A DNA stretch of 64,000 bases from Lachnospiraceae bacterium. GTDB taxonomy: Bacteria; Bacillota; Clostridia; Lachnospirales; Lachnospiraceae. The stretch's first letter is position 1, and every line of letters starts with the position of its first letter. Positions 29,497-39,156 of this stretch are shown in pieces. The stretch is taken from positions 1-64,000 of the forward strand of contig JAIEAP010000043.1 of the NCBI GenBank assembly GCA_029071325.1, read 5' to 3'. The notes below the pieces were generated by a model. It saw nothing but the letters and a program-made list of their open reading frames with translations, searched no databases and was not told where the DNA came from. A program made the position numbers and the translations under genes.

Positions 29497-30567
29497 ATGG
29501 ATATGAATACAATACGGCTGCAAGTCCATGAGATGAACCCGGACGAGCTGTTTTATCAGGAGTATTATGAGTTAAAAAAGGAAGAAAAACCTATTGAACC
29601 GCTGATACAAAGATACGGCATGAACGAAATACTCCGACGCCATCTGATCGTCCCTGAAATAAAGGAGACAATCCCTCCGCAATACGAAGACGCTTTCTTT
29701 TTTGAGCTTACGGATGCCAACAGTATCATTGTACAAAAGCATAACCGCTACAGTCCTACCCTGTTCCATAAGCATACTTTTTTTGAAATTCTCTATGTCT
29801 ATGACGGAAACTGTAAACAGAAGCTGGAACAGAAGGATTACAATCTGTCTACCGGAGATCTGTGTATCATCCCTCCGGGTATCCGGCATTCTATTACCGT
29901 CAATGATGAGAGTATTGTAATCAATGTCCTGATACGCAAGGATACTCTGCACAGCATTTTTCATTCTTTCCTTAATGTGCCCAATATCCTGTCTTCCTTC
30001 TTCTTAAATAACATTTACGCTAAGCAGAAGAATGATTACATTATTTTCCATTCCGGGAATGACTATGAGATCCGCAGAGCCTTCCTATATATGCTCTTAG
30101 AATCTATCAACAAAGAGAAATGTTATTATCAGATCATCAGCAATACCCTGATGCTGGTATTCGGTCTTCTGATACGAAGCCATGAGCATACCATCGAAAT
30201 GCCCATGCTCAGCAGCCAGGCTGAACAGCAGTGTTTCCATCTGCTCAGCTTCATTCAGAAAAACAGTTCCACCATTACGCTCAATGATATTGCAAAATAC
30301 TTTCACTATACGCCGGAATATACCTCCAAGCTGATCAAGCAGATCACAGGAATGACCCTTACGGATATCCTGCTGCAGATCCGTATGGAAAAGGCACAGG
30401 ATTATCTGGTCAATACGAATCTGTCGATTGCCACTATTTGTGAAGAGATCGGCTATGAATCACCGGAATACTTTGTCCGACTGTTCAAGAAACACACAGG
30501 AGAGTCGCCATCCGCCTACCGGAAACGACGCGCCTCCCAGATGTCTGCGGAAGACATCCTAAAATAG
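29497..30567 (+). CDS. AraC-family transcriptional regulator (cupin + HTH)
   Basis: N-terminal cupin-like region; C-terminal IGYESPEYFVRLFKKHTGESPSAYRKR. Confidence 0.92.
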   Translation: MDMNTIRLQVHEMNPDELFYQEYYELKKEEKPIEPLIQRYGMNEILRRHLIVPEIKETIPPQYEDAFFFELTDANSIIVQKHNRYSPTLFHKHTFFEILYVYDGNCKQKLEQKDYNLSTGDLCIIPPGIRHSITVNDESIVINVLIRKDTLHSIFHSFLNVPNILSSFFLNNIYAKQKNDYIIFHSGNDYEIRRAFLYMLLESINKEKCYYQIISNTLMLVFGLLIRSHEHTIEMPMLSSQAEQQCFHLLSFIQKNSSTITLNDIAKYFHYTPEYTSKLIKQITGMTLTDILLQIRMEKAQDYLVNTNLSIATICEEIGYESPEYFVRLFKKHTGESPSAYRKRRASQMSAEDILK

Positions 30568-30605
30568 TTTTTCATTAAGTACGCATCTATGATAAGGAGA
30601 ATGCG

Positions 30606-31559
30606 ATGAAACACAATACATTACATAAAGCAGTACTGTTACTTATATTGTTATGCTGCATCCAATGTCTGCTCCTGTGCTCCTGTGATACAGATTCTCT
30701 TCCCGAGAATCCTTTTGACCATACTGATATCAGTACAGAAAAGGGCACCCGGGACAACACTGCCAAGGTGCTGACCCCATCCGCCGACGGTGCGGTCAGC
30801 TACTCCTGCGATGCTGCCATCCTGGACGCTTCCAATGCCGCCCAGGGCTATGTCATGGTCAGTTACACAGAAGAGAATACCGCAGGAAAACTTCAGATTA
30901 CCGGTCCTGACAACGTCACCTACATCTATGATCTGACCGGCGGCTATGAGGTATTTCCGCTCACTGCCGGAAACGGGGCTTACCTCATCGGAGTATATGA
31001 GAATGTCAATGCTGCCGAAGAAACCTACGCACTCATCCTGTCCCAGGAGATAACGGTTACTCTTTCCGACGAACTGGGACCGTACCTGTACCCGAATCAG
31101 TACGTCAACTTCAGTGCGGATTCTCTTCCCGTTGAAAAAGCGGTGGAATTGGCATACCCGGCAAATAATGATCTGGATGTTGTCTCTAATGTGTATAACT
31201 ACATCATCGAACATTTCGAATATGATTACGATAAAGCCGCATCTGTCCAGTCCGGCTATCTTCCCGTTGTGGACGAGATTTTCCAGATCAACCGCGGCAT
31301 CTGCTTTGACTATGCCGCCGTTATGGCGTCCATGCTGCGAAGCCAGGCAATCCCTACCCGACTTGAGGTAGGATATAAAGGCGAGGAATATCATGCATGG
31401 ATCAGCACATATATCCAGGACATAGGATGGATCAACGGCATTATCGAATTTGACGGAAACACCTGGCATCTGCTGGACCCTACTCTTGCTTCCACAAGCC
31501 AGTCACCCAAACGCTTTATTGCGGAAGATAATGAATATATCACAATATTTGTATATTAG
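30606..31559 (+). CDS. Transglutaminase-like lipoprotein
   Basis: Lipobox LLLCSC; GICFDYAAVMASMLRSQAIPTRLEVGY...HAWI...WHLLDPT triad region. Confidence 0.85.
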   Translation: MKHNTLHKAVLLLILLCCIQCLLLCSCDTDSLPENPFDHTDISTEKGTRDNTAKVLTPSADGAVSYSCDAAILDASNAAQGYVMVSYTEENTAGKLQITGPDNVTYIYDLTGGYEVFPLTAGNGAYLIGVYENVNAAEETYALILSQEITVTLSDELGPYLYPNQYVNFSADSLPVEKAVELAYPANNDLDVVSNVYNYIIEHFEYDYDKAASVQSGYLPVVDEIFQINRGICFDYAAVMASMLRSQAIPTRLEVGYKGEEYHAWISTYIQDIGWINGIIEFDGNTWHLLDPTLASTSQSPKRFIAEDNEYITIFVY

Positions 31560-31569
31560 GAGGTTTTTC

Positions 31570-32598
31570 ATGTTGAAGAAAAAAAAGAATATACTGAATA
31601 ATTCTGAAATTGCTGCCTTCTGTCAACAGCTTACCATGGTAATAAGCGCAGGACTCCCTACTTATTATGGAATTTACATATTGAAGGATGACGCTCCTGA
31701 CGACGAGACCAAAGCTCTACTGGAACAGATCTATGCCTCTATGGAATCCGGCAGACCTCTCCATGAAGCTCTGAAGGCAACCGATATGTTTCCCGGATAT
31801 ATGATCCATATGATCATGCTGGGGGAACAAACCGGACGTCTGGAAGAGGTGCTGTCCTCTCTGGTGTCCTACTATGAAAGGGAGTCCTCCATCCGTGCAA
31901 ATGTCCGCAGCGCAGTGGCCTATCCCCTATTCATGACTGCCATGATGTTGATCGTCATCACGGTTCTGGTCACAAAGGTCCTTCCCGTTTTCTCCCAGAT
32001 CTATGAGGAGCTTGGAAGTAGCCTGACCGGAATTGCCGGGATCATGCTGAATATCAGTCAGGTGCTGAACCGCTATATGATCGTGCTCATCATTGCCTTC
32101 CTGATACTGGCCGTTCTGGCATGGCTTCTCTATCATACAGACTGGGGCAGAATGCGGCTTCAGAAAAATAAGCTTTCTCTGTCTATTGCATCCGGCCGCT
32201 TTGCAAACTGCATGTACCTTGCCCTTACCAGCGGCCTTGATACAGACAGCAGCCTGGAACTCACCGAAGAACTGGTCAGCAATCCCTATATCCGGGACAA
32301 GATTCACAAATGCCAGGAATTGATCAAAGGCGGAGAGACATTTTCCGACGCGCTGCTGCTCTCCGGCATATTCTCCCGGATGCATGCCGGTCTGGTTACC
32401 ATCGGTTCAAAAACCGGCGCTATGGATGATGTCATGAAGCACATCACTGCCGCTTATGATGAGGAGGCAGAAAAGCATGTAGACCGTTTTATTTCCATCC
32501 TGGAGCCAACATTAGTCATTATCCTTTGCTTTTTAGTCGGAATGATCCTCATCTCATTCTTACTCCCCCTGTTGGGCATTATGTCCAGCATCGGCTGA
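31570..32598 (+). CDS. pilC: Type IV pilus/type II secretion inner-membrane platform protein (PilC/GspF)
   Basis: Two GspF-like repeats: FCQQLTMVISAGLPTYYGIYIL... and LVTIGSKTGAMDDVM; start corrected. Confidence 0.88.
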   Translation: MLKKKKNILNNSEIAAFCQQLTMVISAGLPTYYGIYILKDDAPDDETKALLEQIYASMESGRPLHEALKATDMFPGYMIHMIMLGEQTGRLEEVLSSLVSYYERESSIRANVRSAVAYPLFMTAMMLIVITVLVTKVLPVFSQIYEELGSSLTGIAGIMLNISQVLNRYMIVLIIAFLILAVLAWLLYHTDWGRMRLQKNKLSLSIASGRFANCMYLALTSGLDTDSSLELTEELVSNPYIRDKIHKCQELIKGGETFSDALLLSGIFSRMHAGLVTIGSKTGAMDDVMKHITAAYDEEAEKHVDRFISILEPTLVIILCFLVGMILISFLLPLLGIMSSIG

Positions 32599-32611
32599 TG
32601 GAGGTACTGCT

Positions 32612-32932
32612 ATGCTTTTCTCGGTAAAAAAAGAAAAAAAACTTAGGACTGTTCTTCTTCCCATCCTCCTTTTAGCGGCCGCCCTGTGTATCCTTATCGC
32701 GGCGTCCGCCTCTCTTGCGTCCACGAACCGGGAGCGCGAAACAGAGATTTTATCCAATGCGCTGGAACGGAGCATCACGCAGTGCTATGCCCTGGAGGGC
32801 TCCTATCCGCCTGATCTGGACTATTTGAAGGAGCATTATGGACTGACCTACAACAGTGACCGCTACTTTATTGATTATCGTTATATCGGAGGGAACTTTC
32901 GTCCGAATACCATTATTATAGAAAGAGATTGA
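32612..32932 (+). CDS. Small pseudopilin-like membrane protein
   Basis: Single N-terminal TM, short extracytoplasmic domain (CYALEGSYPPDLDYL), operon position. Confidence 0.6.
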   Translation: MLFSVKKEKKLRTVLLPILLLAAALCILIAASASLASTNRERETEILSNALERSITQCYALEGSYPPDLDYLKEHYGLTYNSDRYFIDYRYIGGNFRPNTIIIERD

Positions 32933-32936
32933 TGTT

Positions 32937-33437
32937 ATGTTAAAGCTGCATACAACATCCCACAAAATTGATACCGTTTTTGTGGCTGCATTGTTTACTG
33001 TGTTTGCCGCGACTGCCTTTCTAGTTGTTCTGATCGGCGCAAAACAATATCAAAACACTGCGGACAGCATGGATTATAACTATGAGATCCGCGCCGCCTC
33101 CTCCTACCTTGTAGAGAAGGTGCGCCAGAACGATTCAGCCTCCCATATTGCCATATCCGAACTGGACGGTATCCCCGCCCTGGCCCTTACATCAGAGGAA
33201 AACGGCGCATATTACACAACTTATATTTACTGTTATGACGGTGCCCTTCGGGAACTCTTTGTGTCTGAGCATTCGGTTTATGCTCCAAATGCCGGCCAGC
33301 AGATCGTCCCCCTGCAGGATTTTGCTCCGGAGGCACTACATTCCGGTCTTATCCGGATTACCGTTACAGGAACAGACGGAACTCCTGTTCCGCTGTATAT
33401 TTCCGTACATGCAGACAGTGAGGAGGGCGCGTTATGA
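32937..33437 (+). CDS. DUF4860-like membrane-anchored protein
   Basis: N-terminal TM; YNYEIRAASSYLVEKVRQND pattern; overlaps the next ORF by 4 bp. Confidence 0.6.
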   Translation: MLKLHTTSHKIDTVFVAALFTVFAATAFLVVLIGAKQYQNTADSMDYNYEIRAASSYLVEKVRQNDSASHIAISELDGIPALALTSEENGAYYTTYIYCYDGALRELFVSEHSVYAPNAGQQIVPLQDFAPEALHSGLIRITVTGTDGTPVPLYISVHADSEEGAL

Positions 33438-33898
33438 ACAAAACAAACGCACACAGAAACCATCTGTTTCTATTAGAGATCCTTTTAAATATACTGCTCT
33501 TTTCCATATTGCTGTCCGTGTGCCTTCAATTCTTCAGCAAGACGTACCGGCTGACCTCAGAGACCACGGATCTGCATCGTGCAGTTACTACTTGCACCAA
33601 TGCTGCCAGCATTTTTGAAAGCGGGGACGGCACGCTGACTCCCCTGTTATCCCAATATGAACACGCAGACCAGAAGGGAGAATCCGTTTTGATCTATCTG
33701 GATCAGGACTTTCTGGAATGCTCCAAAAAGGATGCCGTTTATTCCGTCACCGTCTGCCTGCTTCCCGAAGACTCCGCCTCTTCCCGTCTATCCAGAGCAC
33801 AGATTACCTGTTACAGGGACTCGGAAGAACTATACGGCATTACTGCCTGCCGATATATGCCCCTGACCCCAAAAGACATGAATGGAGGGATATCATAA
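33434..33898 (+). CDS. Pseudopilin-like protein
   Basis: NHLFLLEILLNILLFSILL hydrophobic N-terminus with Glu at a prepilin-like position. Confidence 0.6.
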   Translation: MNKTNAHRNHLFLLEILLNILLFSILLSVCLQFFSKTYRLTSETTDLHRAVTTCTNAASIFESGDGTLTPLLSQYEHADQKGESVLIYLDQDFLECSKKDAVYSVTVCLLPEDSASSRLSRAQITCYRDSEELYGITACRYMPLTPKDMNGGIS

Positions 33899-34386
33899 TG
33901 AAAAGACATTCTAATTTTGGATTTTCATCCATCCTTCTGGCATTTGTCATGATCTGTATTGCCACATTTTCCGCGCTCTCTCTGCTGACTGCCAATTCAG
34001 ATTACCGGCTGAGCAAACGGGTGGCAGAGCGGAATCAGGCATACTATCAGGCACAGGAAAATGCCTGGGACCGGCTTGCTTCCATCGATCAGGCACTGCT
34101 GTCTGCCTATGAATACAGCAACGATCCGGCAGAATACTACGAAAATGCCCGTTCCTTCATCTCCGATGCGGCGGACGGGACATGGAGCAACAGTGAAGAA
34201 AGCCACTGTTTTTCTTACACAGAATCCGTGGCAAACAATCAGCATCTGGAAGTTATCATAGAGCTACAATATCCTGCCAATTCGACAGACAGCTTTTACC
34301 GCATTATCCAGTGGAAAACTGTCCAGACCAGCAATATACAAAAACAGCAGCCTTTGAACCTTATGGGCTCAGACGAACAGCGGTAA
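33898..34386 (+). CDS. Pseudopilin-like protein
   Basis: MKRHSNFGFSSILLAFVMICIATFSALSLL; ATG overlaps the upstream stop region. Confidence 0.6.
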   Translation: MKRHSNFGFSSILLAFVMICIATFSALSLLTANSDYRLSKRVAERNQAYYQAQENAWDRLASIDQALLSAYEYSNDPAEYYENARSFISDAADGTWSNSEESHCFSYTESVANNQHLEVIIELQYPANSTDSFYRIIQWKTVQTSNIQKQQPLNLMGSDEQR

Positions 34387-34428
34387 TAACATATTACCAT
34401 AACACATCATCAAAGAAAGGAAACCATC

Positions 34429-35490
34429 ATGGACGTAAAAAAAATTCTCGAAGAAGTTACACACAAAGGAGCATCCGACATTTTTATTATAGCGGGACGC
34501 CCTCTTACCTATAAGCTCAAGGGAGTCATCTATAGCCTGGACGACACCGTCCTTCTGCCTCAGGACACTCTCGCATTCGTCACTGCGATCTATGCCCTGG
34601 CAGAACGGGAGATTGGCAATTTTACACACCGCGGAGACGACGATTTTTCTCTGGCGATACCGGGTGTATCCCGCTACCGCGTATGTACCTTCAAACAGCG
34701 CGGCTCTTATTCTGCGGTCATTCGTGTCATCGCCTTCCATCTGCCCGATCCAAAAGATCTCATGATCCCGGATGCCGTTATGGATCTTGCCAATACCAAT
34801 CATGGCATGGTGCTTGTGACTGGTCCTGCCGGCAGTGGCAAATCCACAACGCTGGCATGTATTGTCAACAAGATCAACCACGAGCGCGAGGAGCACATCA
34901 TCACTCTGGAAGATCCGTTGGAATTTCTCCACAAACACAAAAAGAGCATTGTCTCCCAGAGAGAGATCCGCTCAGATACCGAGAGCTATCTCACTGCCCT
35001 TCGGGCTGCGCTCCGGCAGAGTCCTGATGTGATCCTGCTGGGTGAGATGCGGGATTATGAAACGATCAGCACTGCCATGACGGCTGCGGAAACAGGTCAT
35101 ATCATTTTCTCCTCCCTGCACACCATTGGTGCAGCCAACACCATTGACCGCATTATTGATGCCTTTTCTACCTCCCAGCAGCATCAGATTGCCATTCAGC
35201 TGGCTTCTGTATTGCAGGCAGTTGTCAGCCAGAAGCTTCTCCCATCGGTGAACGGCACAATGGTTCCCGCATTTGAGATTATGGTCTTAACGCCCGCCAT
35301 CCGCAATATGATCCGTGAAAGGAAAGTCCACCAGATTGACGGCATTATTTATACCTCCTCTGCCAACAATATGATCTCTATGGACACCAGTATCTTAAGG
35401 CTGTATGAACAGGGCATTATTGACAAGAATACCGCGGTCTCAGAAGCCGTAAATCCGGAAATCATGTCACGGAGACTGAATATGAATTAA
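34429..35490 (+). CDS. pilT: PilT-type ATPase
   Basis: Walker A TGPAGSGKSTT; SLHTIGAANTIDRIIDAF. Confidence 0.92.
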   Translation: MDVKKILEEVTHKGASDIFIIAGRPLTYKLKGVIYSLDDTVLLPQDTLAFVTAIYALAEREIGNFTHRGDDDFSLAIPGVSRYRVCTFKQRGSYSAVIRVIAFHLPDPKDLMIPDAVMDLANTNHGMVLVTGPAGSGKSTTLACIVNKINHEREEHIITLEDPLEFLHKHKKSIVSQREIRSDTESYLTALRAALRQSPDVILLGEMRDYETISTAMTAAETGHIIFSSLHTIGAANTIDRIIDAFSTSQQHQIAIQLASVLQAVVSQKLLPSVNGTMVPAFEIMVLTPAIRNMIRERKVHQIDGIIYTSSANNMISMDTSILRLYEQGIIDKNTAVSEAVNPEIMSRRLNMN

Positions 35491-35510
35491 TTTTAGTACC
35501 ATTCACAGTG

Positions 35511-35575
35511 GAACAACGCGCTGCCATCCGGCTTGTTATGCTTGCATATAAAAGTCCGATGGCAGCGCGTTGTTC
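35511..35575. other. 18-bp perfect inverted repeat with 29-nt loop
   Basis: GAACAACGCGCTGCCATC (35511-35528) / GATGGCAGCGCGTTGTTC (35558-35575). Confidence 0.8.
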
Positions 35576-35594
35576 GTACTGCGAATGCTAATAT

Positions 35595-35637
35595 CAAAAC
35601 AGAGGCTGTCGTACATCATACGACAGCCTCTGTTTTG
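35595..35637. terminator. Bidirectional intrinsic terminator between convergent operons
   Basis: CAAAACAGAGGCTGTCGTA-CATCA-TACGACAGCCTCTGTTTTG, 19-bp perfect stem, A/T tracts on both sides. Confidence 0.85.
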
Positions 35638-35655
35638 CACATTATATTCTTATTG

Positions 35656-35892
35656 TCAGCTCTTCAGCATGTACTCCAGTATCTTCTTGGTATCTTCTGG
35701 CTCGTACGCTACAATCTCTAATTCAGGGATCGTGTTGGAGGATGAGAAGATGTTAACCAGGGATACATACTGGCACAGCTTGGACTTTAGGTTCAGTCTG
35801 TCTCCCTCCTGGGTCAGAAGCTCCACCTTGCCGCTGCAGGTGTCGATCAGTTCCATAAATTCCTGCGGATTGTCAATATTTTTTACCTTCAT
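35656..35892 (-). CDS. Small protein of unknown function (78 aa)
   Basis: Intact ORF with RBS-like upstream sequence, 33 bp from the MCP gene; no recognisable family. Confidence 0.7.
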   Translation of the reverse strand: MKVKNIDNPQEFMELIDTCSGKVELLTQEGDRLNLKSKLCQYVSLVNIFSSSNTIPELEIVAYEPEDTKKILEYMLKS

Positions 35893-35925
35893 GTCTTACT
35901 TTCCTTTCTCCTTTTTTACAATTCT

Positions 35926-36765
35926 CTATTTCTTCAGATTGCGCTCACAGATATCTGCCAGACGCGCTACATTCGCCGTCACCTGCCCCAGAGTCTCAGT
36001 CATGGTCCCTGTGGTATCCACCTGCCGGTGGGCAAGATCCACCAGCTCCTTAAACTGCTCCGTCATCTGGTTCATGGAGGAGAATACCTCGCGAATCTGC
36101 TCCGTGATACGTTTGGTGGATTCATTGTTATGCTTTGCCAGCTCTCCCATCTCATGGGCCACCACGGTAAAGCTGCGCCCTGCCTCGCCTACTCGTGCCG
36201 CCTCTATGGTGGCATTCAGGGCAATGATGTTCGAACGCTTGGAATTCTGCTGAATCTCTCCGATAATTTCCGAGGTCTGATGTACCAATCCTTCCACCGT
36301 GGAAGACAACTGCTGCAGCATATCTAACTGTGTCTTAATCTGCTCCGCGCTGTTCACGATGGCGTCAACTCCCTGCTGGGTATCTACCAGTTCCTCATTG
36401 ACAGTCTGGATCTGCTCGTTCATCTTCGTGTTATTTTCAATCGATACTGCCGTACTCAACACTCCCACTACCTGACCGTTTTCCTTGATGGGCGTCAAAA
36501 TCCCATTGGTAGGCACTCCGTACACAAATGCTGGAAGGTTGCCGGAGCTCCCCTCCCCGGTCTCGATCACCTTAAGCATCATATCATCACCCGGATGATT
36601 AATATCCAGATAGGTTCCTACATCAATATCCATGCGAAAGGAGTCTCCATACCACACGCCTATGGTCTTCTCACGGTCGCACAGACATATCTGTGCATCC
36701 AGATTCAACGCCTTTTTCATAATCGGAATGGTCTCTAATAAAGCTTCCAGAATCTGCATATGCAA
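35926..36765 (-). CDS. Soluble methyl-accepting chemotaxis-like protein
   Basis: MCP hairpin NIIALNATIEAARVGEAGRSFTVVAHEMGELAKHN; no TM segments. Confidence 0.85.
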   Translation of the reverse strand: MHMQILEALLETIPIMKKALNLDAQICLCDREKTIGVWYGDSFRMDIDVGTYLDINHPGDDMMLKVIETGEGSSGNLPAFVYGVPTNGILTPIKENGQVVGVLSTAVSIENNTKMNEQIQTVNEELVDTQQGVDAIVNSAEQIKTQLDMLQQLSSTVEGLVHQTSEIIGEIQQNSKRSNIIALNATIEAARVGEAGRSFTVVAHEMGELAKHNNESTKRITEQIREVFSSMNQMTEQFKELVDLAHRQVDTTGTMTETLGQVTANVARLADICERNLKK

Positions 36766-36771
36766 TACCTC

Positions 36772-38508
36772 CTATATCTTGGAGAAACGATCCACTTCCT
36801 TTTTCAAGGACTGGGATATGTGCTCGTTGCGTTCTGCTTCCTCGCGGATATCTGCGATAGCTTCTACCAGACTTCCGGTACTGCTCGCCGCATTTACCAC
36901 TCCCTTCGCGCTTTCATCCATGGCAACAGAAATATCCTGGATACCGTTAGACATATTTGCAATGGTATCCTCCAGTTTGCGCACGCTGTTGCCAAAGCCG
37001 GTAAAGATCCGGTCAATATCGTCCGCATCCTGATTGTACTGCTTCGCCATCCGGGCAAAGGAATCATAATCCTCCATCACAACCTCGGTAATGAACTTTA
37101 GGATATCATTGGCATTTGCCACCAGATTCTCCACTGACAGGATTACCACATTGCTGATATCCTGAATATGGTTCGCTGTTTCCCGGCTGTTGTCTGCCAG
37201 GATACGGATCTCATCCGCCACCACCGCAAAACCTTTTCCTGCCTCTCCTGCCCTTGCCGCCTCAATAGACGCATTCAGCGCCAGAAGATTGGTCTGGCTG
37301 GAAATATCCAGGATGTCTCCCGTCAGAGCTGTGATCTCCTCCACCTGCTTGCTGTTCTCGATGGCTTCCTTCAGCTGATGCTGTTTCGTAGACATCATGG
37401 TTCCCACATTCTGTTTACTGTCTGTCACCGACACCTCAATTTCCTGGGCACGTTTCTGAATACCCTCTACCAGAACGCCGCCTTCCGAGGTCTCCTCTAT
37501 CATTTCCTTGGCGTGTACCAGCACCTCTCTTACACCGCCGTTCATCTGCTCTAAGGTTGAGGCAACTTCTTCCATGCTTGCCGACAACTGCTCCATAACG
37601 GCGGATACGCTTCCGGCATTCTCGTTGGATTCTACAATTCCGTGAGAAATCAGTACCGCCGCATTCTGCATACTGCCGGATTCTTCCTTCAGCTTACGGA
37701 TAATGCTCTGAAGCTGTCCCAGGAAATTATTGATGCCGCCTACCAGTTGTCCAATCTCATCCTTGGAGTACACCGGGATACGCTCCGTCAGATCACCCTC
37801 CTGGCACTCGATCTTGCGCATAATCTCTGCCAGATCACCGCTGGCGCGCTTGGCCGGGCGGATAATGCTTCTGCGTATCAGCAGATTGATAACAATACAG
37901 GCAATCACGTACGTTATCAGCATTGCAACCGTAATGATCGCACTGTTGGTGATGGCACGGTTATAATTCCCGTTTGCCTCTGCAATTCCGTCTGACACCA
38001 CCTGAGACATCTGCATCTGTGTGGGTTCTCCCACCTCCACGACAAACCCCTGGAAGGTAGTACCCAGTTCAATATATGCAGTAACGTAATCCTGCTCATC
38101 CACCAACGCCTGGATGGCAAAGAGATAATCAAAACACTGAATCGCATATGCCTCATATGCCGTAAACGCCTCCGTCAGAGCCGGATCATTGATATCGCCG
38201 ACAATTTCTGTCATACTGGCAAGGCGTTCCTGGCTTGCAGCGTAATCCGTTGCCAACGCCGCTTCCAGACCCATGGTCAGCCCCGGATCATCCGCATACA
38301 GAGTGATGATATTCACATACTTCTGACTCTCCTCAATGAGACGCACCATCTCCGTATAATTCTCTTCGAAAGATATATAATGCTCACTGATCATCTCTCC
38401 CTCTTTGTTGATCTGCCGCAAAGACAATAATGATGTCACGGCACTGATCAAAAACATGGCAAAGAGCAGCAAGATCATCAATCGTAGCTTAGTTCCTATT
38501 TTTTTCAT
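36772..38508 (-). CDS. Transmembrane methyl-accepting chemotaxis protein
   Basis: Two TMs, HAMP-like region, [35 protein letters not shown]. Confidence 0.92.
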   Translation of the reverse strand: MKKIGTKLRLMILLLFAMFLISAVTSLLSLRQINKEGEMISEHYISFEENYTEMVRLIEESQKYVNIITLYADDPGLTMGLEAALATDYAASQERLASMTEIVGDINDPALTEAFTAYEAYAIQCFDYLFAIQALVDEQDYVTAYIELGTTFQGFVVEVGEPTQMQMSQVVSDGIAEANGNYNRAITNSAIITVAMLITYVIACIVINLLIRRSIIRPAKRASGDLAEIMRKIECQEGDLTERIPVYSKDEIGQLVGGINNFLGQLQSIIRKLKEESGSMQNAAVLISHGIVESNENAGSVSAVMEQLSASMEEVASTLEQMNGGVREVLVHAKEMIEETSEGGVLVEGIQKRAQEIEVSVTDSKQNVGTMMSTKQHQLKEAIENSKQVEEITALTGDILDISSQTNLLALNASIEAARAGEAGKGFAVVADEIRILADNSRETANHIQDISNVVILSVENLVANANDILKFITEVVMEDYDSFARMAKQYNQDADDIDRIFTGFGNSVRKLEDTIANMSNGIQDISVAMDESAKGVVNAASSTGSLVEAIADIREEAERNEHISQSLKKEVDRFSKI

Positions 38509-38525
38509 AAGTATCACTCCTGTTC

Positions 38526-39155
38526 TTACAGCCGTAAAAGCTCGGCAAATGTCTGAATTGGATAATCTGTCTTCTCATAACCGCTGGCATCCCCAATACC
38601 CACTGCCGTCATATTGCCAGCCTTCGCCGCGTCAATTCCGGCATAGGCATCTTCCACAACCATACAGTCCTCAGGCGCTTCCCCGATGAATTCCGCTGCT
38701 TTTAAGAACACTTCCGGATCCGGTTTGGAACGTGTAATGTTCGTTCCATCGGAAATAGCGTCAAAATAGTCGGTCAGCTCCACCCGCTCCAGAATATATT
38801 TCGCATTCTTGCTGGAAGAACCGATGGCAAGCTTACAGCCATTCTTGCGCAACTTGCGCAGCGTATCCCTTACTTCCTCGGTCACATCCTCCGGAGTCAT
38901 AGTTCCAAGAAGCTTCCGGTAAATGGTGTTCTTCTTCTCGGCAAGAGCCTCCTTCTCCTCCTGGGATAACGTGCCGTCGTAGCGCTCCAGGATAATCTCC
39001 AGGCTGTCCATTCGGCTCACTCCCCGAAGACGGTTGTTGATGACTTCATCAAAATAGACCCCCAGTTCATCCGCCATCTCCTTCCACGCCTGATAATGGA
39101 ATTTGTCGGTAAACACGATCACTCCATCCAGATCAAAAATAATGCCTTTCTTCAT
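38526..39155 (-). CDS. pgmB: Beta-phosphoglucomutase-like HAD hydrolase
   Basis: [28 protein letters not shown]; intact Dx[23 protein letters not shown]. Confidence 0.88.
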   Translation of the reverse strand: MKKGIIFDLDGVIVFTDKFHYQAWKEMADELGVYFDEVINNRLRGVSRMDSLEIILERYDGTLSQEEKEALAEKKNTIYRKLLGTMTPEDVTEEVRDTLRKLRKNGCKLAIGSSSKNAKYILERVELTDYFDAISDGTNITRSKPDPEVFLKAAEFIGEAPEDCMVVEDAYAGIDAAKAGNMTAVGIGDASGYEKTDYPIQTFAELLRL

Positions 39156-39156
39156 A

